This document shows positions 1-6,728 of a DNA stretch of 11,313 bases, piece by piece (position 1 is the stretch's first letter; each line of letters opens with the position of its first letter). The stretch spans positions 1-11,313 of the forward strand of contig DDBM01000047.1 of the NCBI GenBank assembly GCA_002333125.1, written 5' to 3'. The notes beneath the pieces are model-generated. The model was not told the origin of the DNA and searched no databases. It worked only from the letters and a program-made list of their open reading frames with translations. The translations under genes and the position numbers were made by a program. This stretch comes from Moraxellaceae bacterium UBA2032. GTDB taxonomy: Bacteria > Pseudomonadota > Gammaproteobacteria > Pseudomonadales > Moraxellaceae.

Positions 1-1059
1 GCAAGCGTGATGGCGATGGGGCTAATTTCGCTCCCGATGATGGTACGTCAAGGCTATTCGCCTGCTATTTCTAGCGGTGTGATTATGGCCTCAGGCACAC
101 TCGCACAAATCATTCCGCCCTCTTTAGTGTTAATTGTCTTGGCCGATACTTTAGCCGTGCCAGTGGGCGATATGTATTTAGGCGCGTTGTATCCTAGTTT
201 ATTGCTTACGCTATTATTTGCTTTGTTTATAGGCGCGGTTGCCCTTGCCAAACCGCAGTGGTTGCCTGCCCCCAAAGAAGTCTTACCCATTAAATGGGGT
301 AGTTTATTAAATGCTTTAGTACCGCCTTTAGTGTTGATTTTTTTAGTCTTAGGCACGATTTTTATTGGCTTAGCCACACCCACCGAAGCAGGCGCAATGG
401 GCGCAGCAGGGGCGTTGTTGTTAGCTATTGCTAAACGGCGTTTAAATGTTTCTTTGTTGCATCAAGCCTTAGATGGCACCGCTAAACTGACCTCATTTGT
501 CATGTTTATTTTAATTGGCTCAAGTTTATTTGCGTTGGTATTTAGAGCCTTAAATGGCGATTTATGGGTTGAGCATTTGTTTGATCAATTACCAGCGGGA
601 CACATTGCCTTTTTGTTGGTAGTCAATTTGATGGTGTTTGGTTTGGGAATGTTTTTGGACTTTTTTGAGATTGTGTTTATTGTGGTGCCATTGTTAGTGC
701 CTATTATTCATAAACTTAACATTGACCCTGTGTGGTTTGGTATTTTGTTAGCCATGACTTTACAAACCTCGTTTTTAACGCCGCCATTTGGTTTTTCATT
801 GTTTTATTTACGCAGCGTTGCGCCCAAAGAAATCAATACCAATCATTTATACAAAGGGGCAATTCCCTTTATTGTGTTGCAACTGGTGATGGTGATTGTG
901 ATTATGGCCTATCCTAATTTGGTGCGTCATGAAGCTAATAATTCGCCTTCGGTATTTAATAATATTAATGATTTGTCTAACGTAGGTGGCCAAGCCGCCA
1001 GTGCCGATGAAGCGATTCGTTTAATGCAGGATATTGCCAAAGAATATCAGGGAAAATAA
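1..1059 (+). CDS. TRAP transporter large permease, DctM family (5' end outside the window)
   Basis: This is the C-terminal ~352 codons of the membrane permease of a tripartite ATP-independent periplasmic transporter, which moves a small organic anion across the inner membrane using an ion gradient. The reading frame is open at base 1, so the gene starts upstream; the GTG/ATG codons at 7-12 are internal. What is visible is almost entirely hydrophobic, with about eight membrane segments. It carries the DctM-type 'QIIPPS' motif near the start and a second 'TPPFG' half-repeat motif near base 780, as expected from the internal duplication of this family. After the last membrane segment (near base 915) there is a hydrophilic tail of about 45 residues, longer than in many DctM proteins. 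The binding-protein gene follows after 2 nt, so the two are surely cotranscribed; a DctQ small subunit is expected upstream but cannot be seen. Confidence 0.93.
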   Translation, partial: ASVMAMGLISLPMMVRQGYSPAISSGVIMASGTLAQIIPPSLVLIVLADTLAVPVGDMYLGALYPSLLLTLLFALFIGAVALAKPQWLPAPKEVLPIKWGSLLNALVPPLVLIFLVLGTIFIGLATPTEAGAMGAAGALLLAIAKRRLNVSLLHQALDGTAKLTSFVMFILIGSSLFALVFRALNGDLWVEHLFDQLPAGHIAFLLVVNLMVFGLGMFLDFFEIVFIVVPLLVPIIHKLNIDPVWFGILLAMTLQTSFLTPPFGFSLFYLRSVAPKEINTNHLYKGAIPFIVLQLVMVIVIMAYPNLVRHEANNSPSVFNNINDLSNVGGQAASADEAIRLMQDIAKEYQGK

Positions 1060-1061
1060 TT

Positions 1062-2156
1062 ATGAAACGTCGTCAAGCATTACAAAAAATAGCCGCGTTG
1101 GGTGCAGCTACAGTTAGCGGAGCTGCTATTGCCGCGCCTGCGGTGGTAACTCAGCCAAGTATTCAATGGCGTTTAGCGTCTAGTTTTCCTAAAAGTTTAG
1201 ACACCATTTATGGCGCAGCCGAAATGCTTTCTAAACGGGTCGCACAGCTTACCGATGGTAAGTTTCAAATTCGCGTCTTTGCAGGCGGCGAATTAGTGCC
1301 AGGTTTGCAAGTATTAGATGCGGTGAGTAATGGCACGGTCGAATGTGGCCATACCGCAGGTTATTATTATGTGGGCAAAAGTAAAGCCTTTGCGTTTGAT
1401 ACCTGTTTACCTTTTGGTTTAACAGCTCGTCAGCAAAATGCGTGGTATTCGCAGGCGGGTGGTCAGCAATTATTAGGCGAGTTATTTAAGCAATATAATA
1501 TTGTCAATTTTGCAGGCGGTAACACAGGCGCACAAATGGGTGGTTGGTTTAGAAAACCCATCAATAGCCTTAAAGATTTACAAGGCCTCAAAATGCGTAT
1601 TCCGGGTATTGGTGGCGAGATTATGTCACGCTTGGGGGCAATTCCTCAAACCATTGCAGGGGCAGATATTTATCCTGCCTTAGAACGTGGTGCGATTGAT
1701 GCTAGCGAGTGGGTTGGGCCTTATGATGATGAAAAGTTGGGCTTATACAAAGTAGCCAAGCATTATTACTTTCCGGGTTGGTGGGAGGCAGGGCCGCAAT
1801 TAAGTTTTTATGTTAATCAGAGTGCATGGGCTAAGTTGCCCAAAGCATGGCAAGCCGCGTTTGAGGTAGCCACTATCGAAGCAAACATGATGATGTTGGC
1901 CGCTTATGATGCACGCAATCCGCAAGCCTTAGTGCGTTTGATGAATCGGCATGGCATTATTTTGCATCGTTATCCTGATGATATTATGCAGGCAGGGCAA
2001 AAAGCGGCTTTTGCGTTGTATGACGAATTATCTGCTGCCGACCCCATGTTTAAAAAGATTTATGCCTCGTGGAAACCATTTAGACAGCTAACACACGGTT
2101 GGACAAACTTGGCCGAAACTTCGTTAGAAAACTTTATGTATAAGAATGCGAAGTGA
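1062..2156 (+). CDS. TRAP transporter substrate-binding protein, DctP family (TakP-like)
   Basis: A 364-residue periplasmic solute-binding protein that delivers substrate to the permease encoded immediately upstream (2-nt gap). The N-terminus has a twin-arginine signal (MKRRQALQK, then a hydrophobic stretch to about residue 25 with AIA-A as a likely cleavage site), implying folded export by Tat. The body matches the 2-oxoacid-binding TakP branch: Q158, R179 in 'KMRIPG', W217 in 'SEWVGPYDD' and E242 in 'PGWWEAGP' fall where that family binds ligand carboxylate and a metal ion. From family knowledge the substrate would be a monocarboxylate such as pyruvate, lactate or another 2-oxo/2-hydroxy acid; the sequence alone does not fix which. 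Length and termini look complete. The upstream GGGAAAA is a modest ribosome-binding site, consistent with coupling to the preceding gene. Confidence 0.93.
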   Translation: MKRRQALQKIAALGAATVSGAAIAAPAVVTQPSIQWRLASSFPKSLDTIYGAAEMLSKRVAQLTDGKFQIRVFAGGELVPGLQVLDAVSNGTVECGHTAGYYYVGKSKAFAFDTCLPFGLTARQQNAWYSQAGGQQLLGELFKQYNIVNFAGGNTGAQMGGWFRKPINSLKDLQGLKMRIPGIGGEIMSRLGAIPQTIAGADIYPALERGAIDASEWVGPYDDEKLGLYKVAKHYYFPGWWEAGPQLSFYVNQSAWAKLPKAWQAAFEVATIEANMMMLAAYDARNPQALVRLMNRHGIILHRYPDDIMQAGQKAAFALYDELSAADPMFKKIYASWKPFRQLTHGWTNLAETSLENFMYKNAK

Positions 2157-2198
2157 TAACCGCCCAAATTAAATTGTTCTGCTATGATTTGTTGACAC

Positions 2199-2245
2199 GC
2201 CATTGAGTCACACAAGCGAGGAGATTGCTATGTATGCCATTGAGT
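2199..2245 (+). repeat. 10-bp direct repeat at the antitoxin start
   Basis: GCCATTGAGT occurs at 2199-2208 and again at 2236-2245, 37 nt apart. The second copy lies inside the first codons of the antitoxin gene and the ribosome-binding site sits between them. Antitoxins commonly bind repeats over their own promoter, so this could be an operator, but the spacing is wide and the repeat could be coincidental. Confidence 0.25.
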
Positions 2246-2445
2246 TACCTGTACAAATAGATGAAAACCATCAAATTCATGTGCAACTGCCTCACAATAT
2301 TCAGGCTAAAACAGCGCGTATTATTGTGATGTATGAAAAAGAAACCGCAAAGCCGCGTCCTGTTTATGGTTCTGGCAAAGGACTGATGCAAATAGCCGAT
2401 GATTTTGATGCACCACTTGAAGAACTCAAAGAGTATATGGAATGA
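2230..2445 (+). CDS. VapB-type antitoxin (DUF2281-like)
   Basis: A 71-residue protein placed directly before a PIN-domain toxin and overlapping it by 4 nt (ATGA), the classic antitoxin-toxin order with translational coupling. The N-terminal ~40 residues look like a small beta-rich domain (YAIELPVQIDENHQIHVQLP, then a strand-like ARIIVMYE). The C-terminal part, with 'GSGKGLMQIADDFDAPLEEL', is charged and probably helical, resembling the toxin-wrapping tail of small antitoxins that pair with VapC-like toxins. ATG 2230 is chosen because it has GAGGAG at 2218-2223 with a 6-nt spacer; an in-frame TTG at 2203 would place that ribosome-binding site inside the gene. By family behaviour it neutralises the toxin and probably represses the operon. 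The family name is inferred from length, the C-terminal pattern and context. Confidence 0.82.
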   Translation: MYAIELPVQIDENHQIHVQLPHNIQAKTARIIVMYEKETAKPRPVYGSGKGLMQIADDFDAPLEELKEYME

Positions 2446-2819
2446 GGCAACTTTTAGACACACACATTGTGCTATGGTTTTTGAATGGAGAAAAACTCTC
2501 GCCTGAGCTATGTGAACGCATTATATCGGGAACAAATTTTGTGAGTGTGGTGTCTTTGTGGGAAGTTGCCATAAAAATGAATATTGGCAAATATGAATTT
2601 GTGGGCGGATTTTCTGCATTTTGCGAGCTTATTAAAAGCAATGATTTTGAAATCTTGCCTATCAAAAATGAACATATGCAAGGTGTATTTGCTTTGCCAT
2701 TTATTCACAAAGACCCCTTTGATAGACTTATTATTTCCACAGCAAAACACGAAGCCATACCCTTGATTACTGCCGATGAAATAATTCACCAGTACGATGT
2801 TGAGTGGGTTTGGTCGTAA
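2442..2819 (+). CDS. VapC-like PIN-domain ribonuclease toxin
   Basis: A 125-residue, apparently full-length PIN-domain protein. The family's acidic metal-binding residues are present: D6 in 'LLDTHIVLWF', E41 in 'SVVSLWEVAIK', D94 in 'HKDPFDRLIISTA' and D112 in 'LITAD'. These would hold Mg2+/Mn2+ for RNA cleavage, so the toxin looks active rather than decayed. The 'LWEVAIK' and 'DPFDRL' wording is typical of the PIN subgroup found with DUF2281-like antitoxins. Known VapC enzymes cut tRNAs or rRNA and stop growth when the antitoxin is degraded; the RNA target here cannot be told from sequence. The start codon overlaps the antitoxin stop. The pair lies between a transporter operon and a YcaO gene with no functional link to either, as expected for a mobile addiction cassette. 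Confidence 0.93.
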   Translation: MRQLLDTHIVLWFLNGEKLSPELCERIISGTNFVSVVSLWEVAIKMNIGKYEFVGGFSAFCELIKSNDFEILPIKNEHMQGVFALPFIHKDPFDRLIISTAKHEAIPLITADEIIHQYDVEWVWS

Positions 2820-2916
2820 TTATCCAGCAAATGCTATTTATCAAACTTTCTGTATTTCGCTATGCTCCATACAGGCGACTCATTACGGCTATTCATAAAA
2901 TATTTTAGGTACTCTC

Positions 2917-5115
2917 ATGGAAATCAAAGTCAATTTTCTTGACAATCTTCGCCTCGAAGCCAAGTTTGACGACTTCACTGTTGTAGCCGACCAACCGATT
3001 CGCTATAAAGGCGATGGCTCTGCACCTGGCCCATTTGACTATTTTTTGGCCTCGTCTGCCTTATGTGCTGCCTATTTTGTTAAGTTGTATTGCCAAACAC
3101 GTAATATTTCTACCGATAACATTCGCCTGTCTCAAAACAACATTGTTGACCCCGAAAATCGCTATAACCAAATTTTTAAAATTCAAGTTGAGTTACCTGC
3201 CGATATCTCTGACAAAGACCGCCAAGGTATTTTGCGCTCTATTGAGCGTTGCACCGTCAAAAAAGTCGTACAAACTATGCCCGACTTCGTTATTGAGCAT
3301 GTCGAAAATATTGATGCTGACGCACAGGCGTTGTTAATGCCTAATCTAACATCTGAAAATAATACTTATATTTTGGGCAAAGATTTACCCCTAGAACAAA
3401 CCATCGCCAATATGTCGAGCATTATGGCTAATTTGGGCATGAAGATTGAAATCGCCTCGTGGCGGAATATTGTGCCAAACGTGTGGTCTTTGCATATTCG
3501 TGATGCTCATTCGCCGATGTGTTTTACCAACGGCAAAGGCGCGACCAAAGAAAGTGCTTTGGCTTCTGCCTTGGGTGAATTTATTGAGCGTTTAAACTGT
3601 AACTTTTTTTATCATGGCCAGTTTTGGGGCGAAGACATCGCCAATGCCGAGTTTGTACATTACCCCGAAGAAAAATGGTTTAAACCTGCCTTTAGAAACC
3701 GACTTCCCAAAGAAATTTTGGATGAATATTGCCGCGAAATTTATAACCCCGATGGCGAATTACGCGGCTCACATTTGTACGACACCAATTCGGGCAACGT
3801 CAAACGCGGCATTTGCTGTTTGCCTTTTGTGCGTCAGTCCGACGGTGAAGTGGTGTACTTTCCCTCAAATTTAATCGAAAACTTGTATTTAAGTAACGGC
3901 ATGAGCGCGGGCAATACCTTAGCCGAAGCACAGGTGCAATGTTTATCCGAAATTTTTGAACGTGCCGTCAAGCGTGAGATTTTAGAAGGCGAAATGGCCT
4001 TGCCCGATGTGCCAGCAGAGGTATTAGCCAAATATCCAAGCATTGTGGCAGGCATCAAAGGTTTGGAGGAGCAGGGCTTTCCTGTATTAGTTAAAGATGC
4101 GTCAATGGGTGGCAAGTTTCCTGTGATGTGCGTTACTTTGATGAATCCGCGTACAGGTGGCGTGTTTGCCTCGTTTGGGGCGCATCCTAGCTTTGAGGTG
4201 GCATTAGAGCGCAGCTTAACGGAGTTGCTGCAAGGGCGTAGTTTTGAAGGTTTAAATGATTTACCGCGCCCAACCTTTCAAACTAATGCCGTGACTGAGC
4301 CAAATAACTTTGTTGAGCATTTTATTGATTCTAGCGGTTTGGTGTCGTGGCGGTTTTTTAGTGCCAAAGCCAATTTTGACTTTGTTGAATGGGATTTTAG
4401 CGGTCAAGGCCAAAACGCCAATGTAGAAGAAGCGGCCACGCTTTTTGGCATTCTTAAAGACATGGGCAAAGAAGTGTATATGGCGGTTTATAACGATTTA
4501 GGAGCACCTGCGTGCCGTATTTTGGTGCCAAATTACTCTGAAATTTATCCTATTGAAGATTTGATTTGGGATAACACCAACAAAGCCTTGTTGTTTAGGG
4601 AAGATATTTTGAATTTGCATCGTTTGGATGATGCACAGCTTGAAGCCTTGCTAGAGAAGTTGGCAGAGAGTGAATTGGATGACTACACCGATATTGTGAC
4701 CTTAATTGGCATTGAGTTTGATGACAATACGCCGTGGGGACAGCTCACTATTTTAGAGTTAAAGCTGTTGATTCATTTGGCTTTGCAGCAGTTTGAACAA
4801 GCCAAAGATTTGGTACAAAGCTTTTTGCAATACAACACCAACACCGTTGAACGTGGCTTGTTTTATCAGTGTATGAATGTGGTGTTAGAGGTGATGTTAG
4901 ACGATGATTTAGAACTAGATGATTATGTGTTTAATTTTAGACGCATGTTTGGCGATGAGCGTATGGATGCGGTGCTTGGCTCGGTAGAGGGCAGCGTGCG
5001 CTTTTATGGTTTAACGCCTACGAGTATGAAGCTAGAGGGCTTGGATAGACATCAACGTTTAATTGATAATTATAAAAAGTTGCATGGGGCGAGGGCTAAG
5101 GTGGCTAAGTTGTAG
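2917..5115 (+). CDS. ycaO: OsmC domain/YcaO domain fusion protein
   Basis: A 732-residue fusion. Residues ~1-140 form an OsmC/Ohr-like domain with the family's two cysteines, C50 in 'LASSALC' and C112 in 'IERCTVKK'. From about residue 150 to the end it matches the E. coli-type YcaO protein. The ATP-binding core includes 'GKGATKESALASALGEFIER' (206-225), 'SAGNTLAEAQVQCLSEIFER' (330-349) and 'FASFGAHPSFEVALERSL' (417-434). A helical C-terminal region (~from 540) follows, as in E. coli YcaO. The C-terminus (GARAKVAKL) lacks the PxPxP end of azoline-forming YcaO enzymes, and no peptide precursor or dehydrogenase gene is nearby, so a thiazole/oxazole natural-product role is unlikely. E. coli YcaO is linked to RimO-dependent beta-methylthiolation of ribosomal protein S12; a similar role is inferred. 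The start ATG follows TTTTAGGTA. It appears monocistronic. Confidence 0.93.
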   Translation: MEIKVNFLDNLRLEAKFDDFTVVADQPIRYKGDGSAPGPFDYFLASSALCAAYFVKLYCQTRNISTDNIRLSQNNIVDPENRYNQIFKIQVELPADISDKDRQGILRSIERCTVKKVVQTMPDFVIEHVENIDADAQALLMPNLTSENNTYILGKDLPLEQTIANMSSIMANLGMKIEIASWRNIVPNVWSLHIRDAHSPMCFTNGKGATKESALASALGEFIERLNCNFFYHGQFWGEDIANAEFVHYPEEKWFKPAFRNRLPKEILDEYCREIYNPDGELRGSHLYDTNSGNVKRGICCLPFVRQSDGEVVYFPSNLIENLYLSNGMSAGNTLAEAQVQCLSEIFERAVKREILEGEMALPDVPAEVLAKYPSIVAGIKGLEEQGFPVLVKDASMGGKFPVMCVTLMNPRTGGVFASFGAHPSFEVALERSLTELLQGRSFEGLNDLPRPTFQTNAVTEPNNFVEHFIDSSGLVSWRFFSAKANFDFVEWDFSGQGQNANVEEAATLFGILKDMGKEVYMAVYNDLGAPACRILVPNYSEIYPIEDLIWDNTNKALLFREDILNLHRLDDAQLEALLEKLAESELDDYTDIVTLIGIEFDDNTPWGQLTILELKLLIHLALQQFEQAKDLVQSFLQYNTNTVERGLFYQCMNVVLEVMLDDDLELDDYVFNFRRMFGDERMDAVLGSVEGSVRFYGLTPTSMKLEGLDRHQRLIDNYKKLHGARAKVAKL

Positions 5116-5137
5116 GCTGTGGCTTTAGGTGGGTAGT

Positions 5138-5160
5138 GTGGGTTGAGGTATGAAACCCAC
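5138..5160 (+). repeat. GGGTTGAGG-family hairpin, copy 1
   Basis: A 7-bp perfect stem (GTGGGTT/AACCCAC) with the 9-nt loop gaggtatga. It lies 22 nt after the ycaO stop codon, and an inverted second copy follows at 5250-5274, with a third at 8444-8467. Its place between convergent genes suggests it could act as a transcript end, but there is no T-run directly after it. Confidence 0.75.
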
Positions 5161-5249
5161 AATTAACAAGTAATATTCTTAGGTTTTGTGTTTTTACACA
5201 CGCTATGCTTGCTATTAAAATCATGATTGATTAACTCACGGTAAATAAA

Positions 5250-5274
5250 GATGGGTTTCGTTCCTCAACCCATC
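5250..5274 (-). repeat. GGGTTGAGG-family hairpin, copy 2 (inverted)
   Basis: An 8-bp perfect stem (GATGGGTT/AACCCATC) with a 9-nt loop. On the minus strand the loop reads gaggaacga, matching copy 1 in reverse orientation. Copies 1 and 2 face each other across about 90 nt and could also pair to form one long hairpin between ycaO and the convergent Nudix gene. Confidence 0.75.
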
Positions 5275-5288
5275 CTACAAAAACTGGT

Positions 5289-5308
5289 AGCTGAGCGGAG
5301 TCGAAATC
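5289..5308 (+). repeat. GAGCGNAGTCGA repeat, copy 1 (degenerate ends)
   Basis: AGCTGAGCGGAGTCGAAATC carries the same core as three better copies at 7247-7329, but its outer four bases pair poorly. It abuts, and by two bases overlaps, the stop codon (5307-5309) of the minus-strand Nudix gene. Confidence 0.75.
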
Positions 5309-5849
5309 AATCCCGACTACCACGCACCAAATCTTCCACCCTAATAGGAAACTGGCCAAGTTTGCGGTCGGCAAAATAATAACGTAAAGTACGTTTAATA
5401 CTAGGAAACGCCAACTCATCCCACGGAATAGCCTCTTCACTAAACAAGCCAGCCTCAATGCTTTCTTCGCCTACACCAAATTGGCCATCAACAATTTCAC
5501 CACGATACATCACATATACTTGGCTAATTTGAGGAATGTTAAATACACAATATAACTCCCCAACATTCACCTTAGCATGCGCTTCTTCCCATGTTTCACG
5601 CGCCGCGCCTTCTTGGGTGGTCTCCAAATTTTCCATAAAACCTGCGGGCAGCGTCCAAAAACCATAACGCGGCTCAATACCCCGTTTACATAGCAACACT
5701 TTGTCGCCCCATGTGGGCAAACAGCCACAAATAATTTTGGGGTTTTGATAATGAATCGTCTCGCATTGCTCACACACATAACGCAAACGATTGTCGCCAT
5801 CGGGGATTTTTTGAACTACAGGGCTACCACAAGCACTACAAAATTTCAT
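5307..5849 (-). CDS. Zinc-ribbon Nudix hydrolase (NudC-like N-terminal domain)
   Basis: A 180-residue cytoplasmic hydrolase of nucleoside diphosphate derivatives. An N-terminal zinc ribbon uses C4, C7, C26 and C29 (FCSACG ... VCEQC), followed by the family signature 'HYQNPK'. The Nudix box runs from G70 to A92: G70, E76, R84, E85, E88 and E89 give the GX5EX7REUXEE pattern that binds Mg2+; the usual following glycine is alanine here. The 'GFWTLPAGFMENLETTQEGA' wording is typical of stand-alone proteobacterial zinc-ribbon Nudix proteins of about 180-190 residues; ADP-ribose, FAD or NADH-like substrates are known or suggested for relatives, and specificity is not readable here. ATG at 5849 is preferred because GGAAG lies just upstream; an in-frame TTG at 5861 has no such site. 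It is convergent with ycaO and divergent from the second Nudix gene. Confidence 0.93.
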   Translation of the reverse strand: MKFCSACGSPVVQKIPDGDNRLRYVCEQCETIHYQNPKIICGCLPTWGDKVLLCKRGIEPRYGFWTLPAGFMENLETTQEGAARETWEEAHAKVNVGELYCVFNIPQISQVYVMYRGEIVDGQFGVGEESIEAGLFSEEAIPWDELAFPSIKRTLRYYFADRKLGQFPIRVEDLVRGSRD

Positions 5850-5886
5850 TATTGCTTCCAATTTGGAGGTAATGGCTATTTTTTCT

Positions 5887-5907
5887 CCCTCGCCCTATGG
5901 GAGAGGG
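5887..5907. repeat. GC-rich palindrome, family 2, copy A
   Basis: CCCTCGCCC and GGGAGAGGG form a 9-bp stem with one mismatch around the loop TAT. It is followed by TTGGGGTGAGGG, a tail shared in variant form by the copies at 6599, 6642 and 8494. It sits in the 162-nt gap between the divergent Nudix genes. Confidence 0.75.
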
Positions 5908-5949
5908 TTGGGGTGAGGGTGTAATACAGATACTCTAACGAGAAAACAC

Positions 5950-5986
5950 TTGTCTGCCTACTAACAAAAGCCGTACTATTTATAAA
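5950..5986 (+). promoter_or_regulatory. Possible sigma-70 promoter for the nudL-like gene
   Basis: TTGTCT at 5950-5955 and TACTAT at 5974-5979 are 18 nt apart, each matching the consensus at four of six positions. An alternative -10, TATAAA, lies at 5981-5986. Either would put the transcript start 20-30 nt before the ATG at 6012. No strong ribosome-binding site is seen, so initiation may depend on the AT-rich leader. Confidence 0.35.
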
Positions 5987-6011
5987 TCACGAAAATTAGA
6001 ACCATAGTACC

Positions 6012-6590
6012 ATGTTGCAACAATTATTAACTCGTTTGCCCAACGATAACACTACGCATAAAGCCGATGCTGCTGTTCTCATGGCTTTAACACGTGAGGA
6101 AGTGCCTCGATTAATTTTGACGCAACGTGCTTTGCATCTAAAAAGCCATGCAGGCGAGGTCGCCTTTCCAGGGGGGAAGCGTGATTCCTCCGATACGTCG
6201 ATTATTCATACCGCCTTGCGCGAAGCCCAAGAAGAAATTGATCTGCAACCACAAGATGTTTCTGTTGTAGGTGAGTTAGGTTTATTTACATCAAAAATAG
6301 GCATTAAAGTAAAACCGATTATTGGTTTATTAAACGAAATGCCGACGCTGCGTGGTAATCCTGACGAAATTGATAGTATTTTTACCGTACCTTTGGATGT
6401 TTTTTTGCAGCAAAAACCCAATTATCAACACAAAGTAAAATACATGGGTTTAAATATTGCCGTGCCAAGTTTTAACCACGAAGGTTATGTTATTTGGGGC
6501 TTAACAGGTTTTATGATTGTTGAGTTTATGCGTCAGGTATATGACGCAGACATTGAATGGCGTTGGCCAAATCCTTTAAAACGTAAGTGA
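6012..6590 (+). CDS. Nudix hydrolase, NudL/CoA pyrophosphatase type
   Basis: A 192-residue Nudix protein of the UPF0035/NudL group. The group signature upstream of the box is clear: 'LHLKSHAGEVAFPGGKRD' (residues 41-58), corresponding to the LLTxRSxxLRxHxGxVxFPGG pattern of coenzyme A pyrophosphatases. The catalytic part 'ALREAQEEIDL' (68-78) supplies R70, E71, E74 and E75 for metal binding. Relatives such as E. coli NudL and yeast PCD1 split CoA, especially oxidised CoA, into 3',5'-ADP and 4'-phosphopantetheine; this role is inferred from the signature. The length agrees with the family. It is divergent from the zinc-ribbon Nudix gene. Palindromic repeats begin 8 nt after its stop, so it may be separated transcriptionally from the gamma carbonic anhydrase gene downstream. 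Confidence 0.93.
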   Translation: MLQQLLTRLPNDNTTHKADAAVLMALTREEVPRLILTQRALHLKSHAGEVAFPGGKRDSSDTSIIHTALREAQEEIDLQPQDVSVVGELGLFTSKIGIKVKPIIGLLNEMPTLRGNPDEIDSIFTVPLDVFLQQKPNYQHKVKYMGLNIAVPSFNHEGYVIWGLTGFMIVEFMRQVYDADIEWRWPNPLKRK

Positions 6591-6598
6591 TTTTTTCT

Positions 6599-6621
6599 CC
6601 TCCCCCTTATCAAGGGGGAGG
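6599..6621. repeat. GC-rich palindrome, family 2, copy B
   Basis: A perfect 10-bp stem, CCTCCCCCTT/AAGGGGGAGG, with the 3-nt loop ATC, starting 8 nt after the nudL-like stop codon and followed by TTGGGAGGGGGT. It would fold strongly in RNA, so it may protect or end the upstream transcript, although no T-run follows it. Confidence 0.85.
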
Positions 6622-6641
6622 TTGGGAGGGGGTATAACATG

Positions 6642-6688
6642 ACCCCACCCTAACCCTCCCCTAAATTAGGGGAGGGCTAGGGTGGGGT
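6642..6688. repeat. 47-nt GC-rich palindrome, family 2, copy C
   Basis: Two 23-nt arms (6642-6664 and 6666-6688) are complementary at all but one pair (A6653 against C6677) around a central A. It is the longest inverted repeat in the window. The inner part (CCCTCCCCTAA/TTAGGGGAGGG) matches the family 2 palindromes, and the right arm ends in CTAGGGTGGGGT, the family tail. It ends 22 nt before a five-codon leader ORF ahead of the gamma carbonic anhydrase gene. Confidence 0.9.
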
Positions 6689-6710
6689 ATACAGGTGGAG
6701 GAGAAATCTA

Positions 6711-6728
6711 ATGAGAGAAAATAAATGA
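6711..6728 (+). CDS. Five-codon leader ORF (MRENK) ahead of the carbonic anhydrase-like gene
   Basis: ATG at 6711 has the best ribosome-binding site in the area, GGAGGAG at 6697-6703 with a 7-nt spacer, yet its frame ends after five codons. Its TGA (6726-6728) overlaps the ATG of the next gene (6725-6727) as ATGA, the arrangement used for translational coupling. It could therefore load ribosomes onto the downstream start, whose own site (GAGAGA) is weaker. No function for the peptide itself is suggested. It could also be a chance consequence of an upstream insertion. Confidence 0.4.
   Translation: MRENK

Noticed and set aside
2192..2197. Perfect TTGACA upstream of the toxin-antitoxin pair
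   Set aside because: The sequence 16-18 nt downstream is the GC-containing ribosome-binding region with no -10 match.
2203..2229. TTG start adding nine residues to the antitoxin
   Set aside because: The GAGGAG ribosome-binding site at 2218-2223 would lie inside the gene; ATG 2230 is correctly spaced from it.
2850..2874. CTGTAT/ATACAG inverted repeat after the toxin gene as a terminator
   Set aside because: The stem is only 6 AT-rich base pairs with a 13-nt loop and no T-run follows.
2917..5115. YcaO as part of a thiazole/oxazole peptide natural-product cluster
   Set aside because: It is of the E. coli YcaO type, lacks the PxPxP C-terminus, and has no precursor peptide, dehydrogenase or E1-like partner nearby.
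5187..5200. TGTGT-TTTT-ACACA hairpin between ycaO and the Nudix gene
   Set aside because: A 5-bp stem is too weak to call and arises easily in AT-rich sequence.
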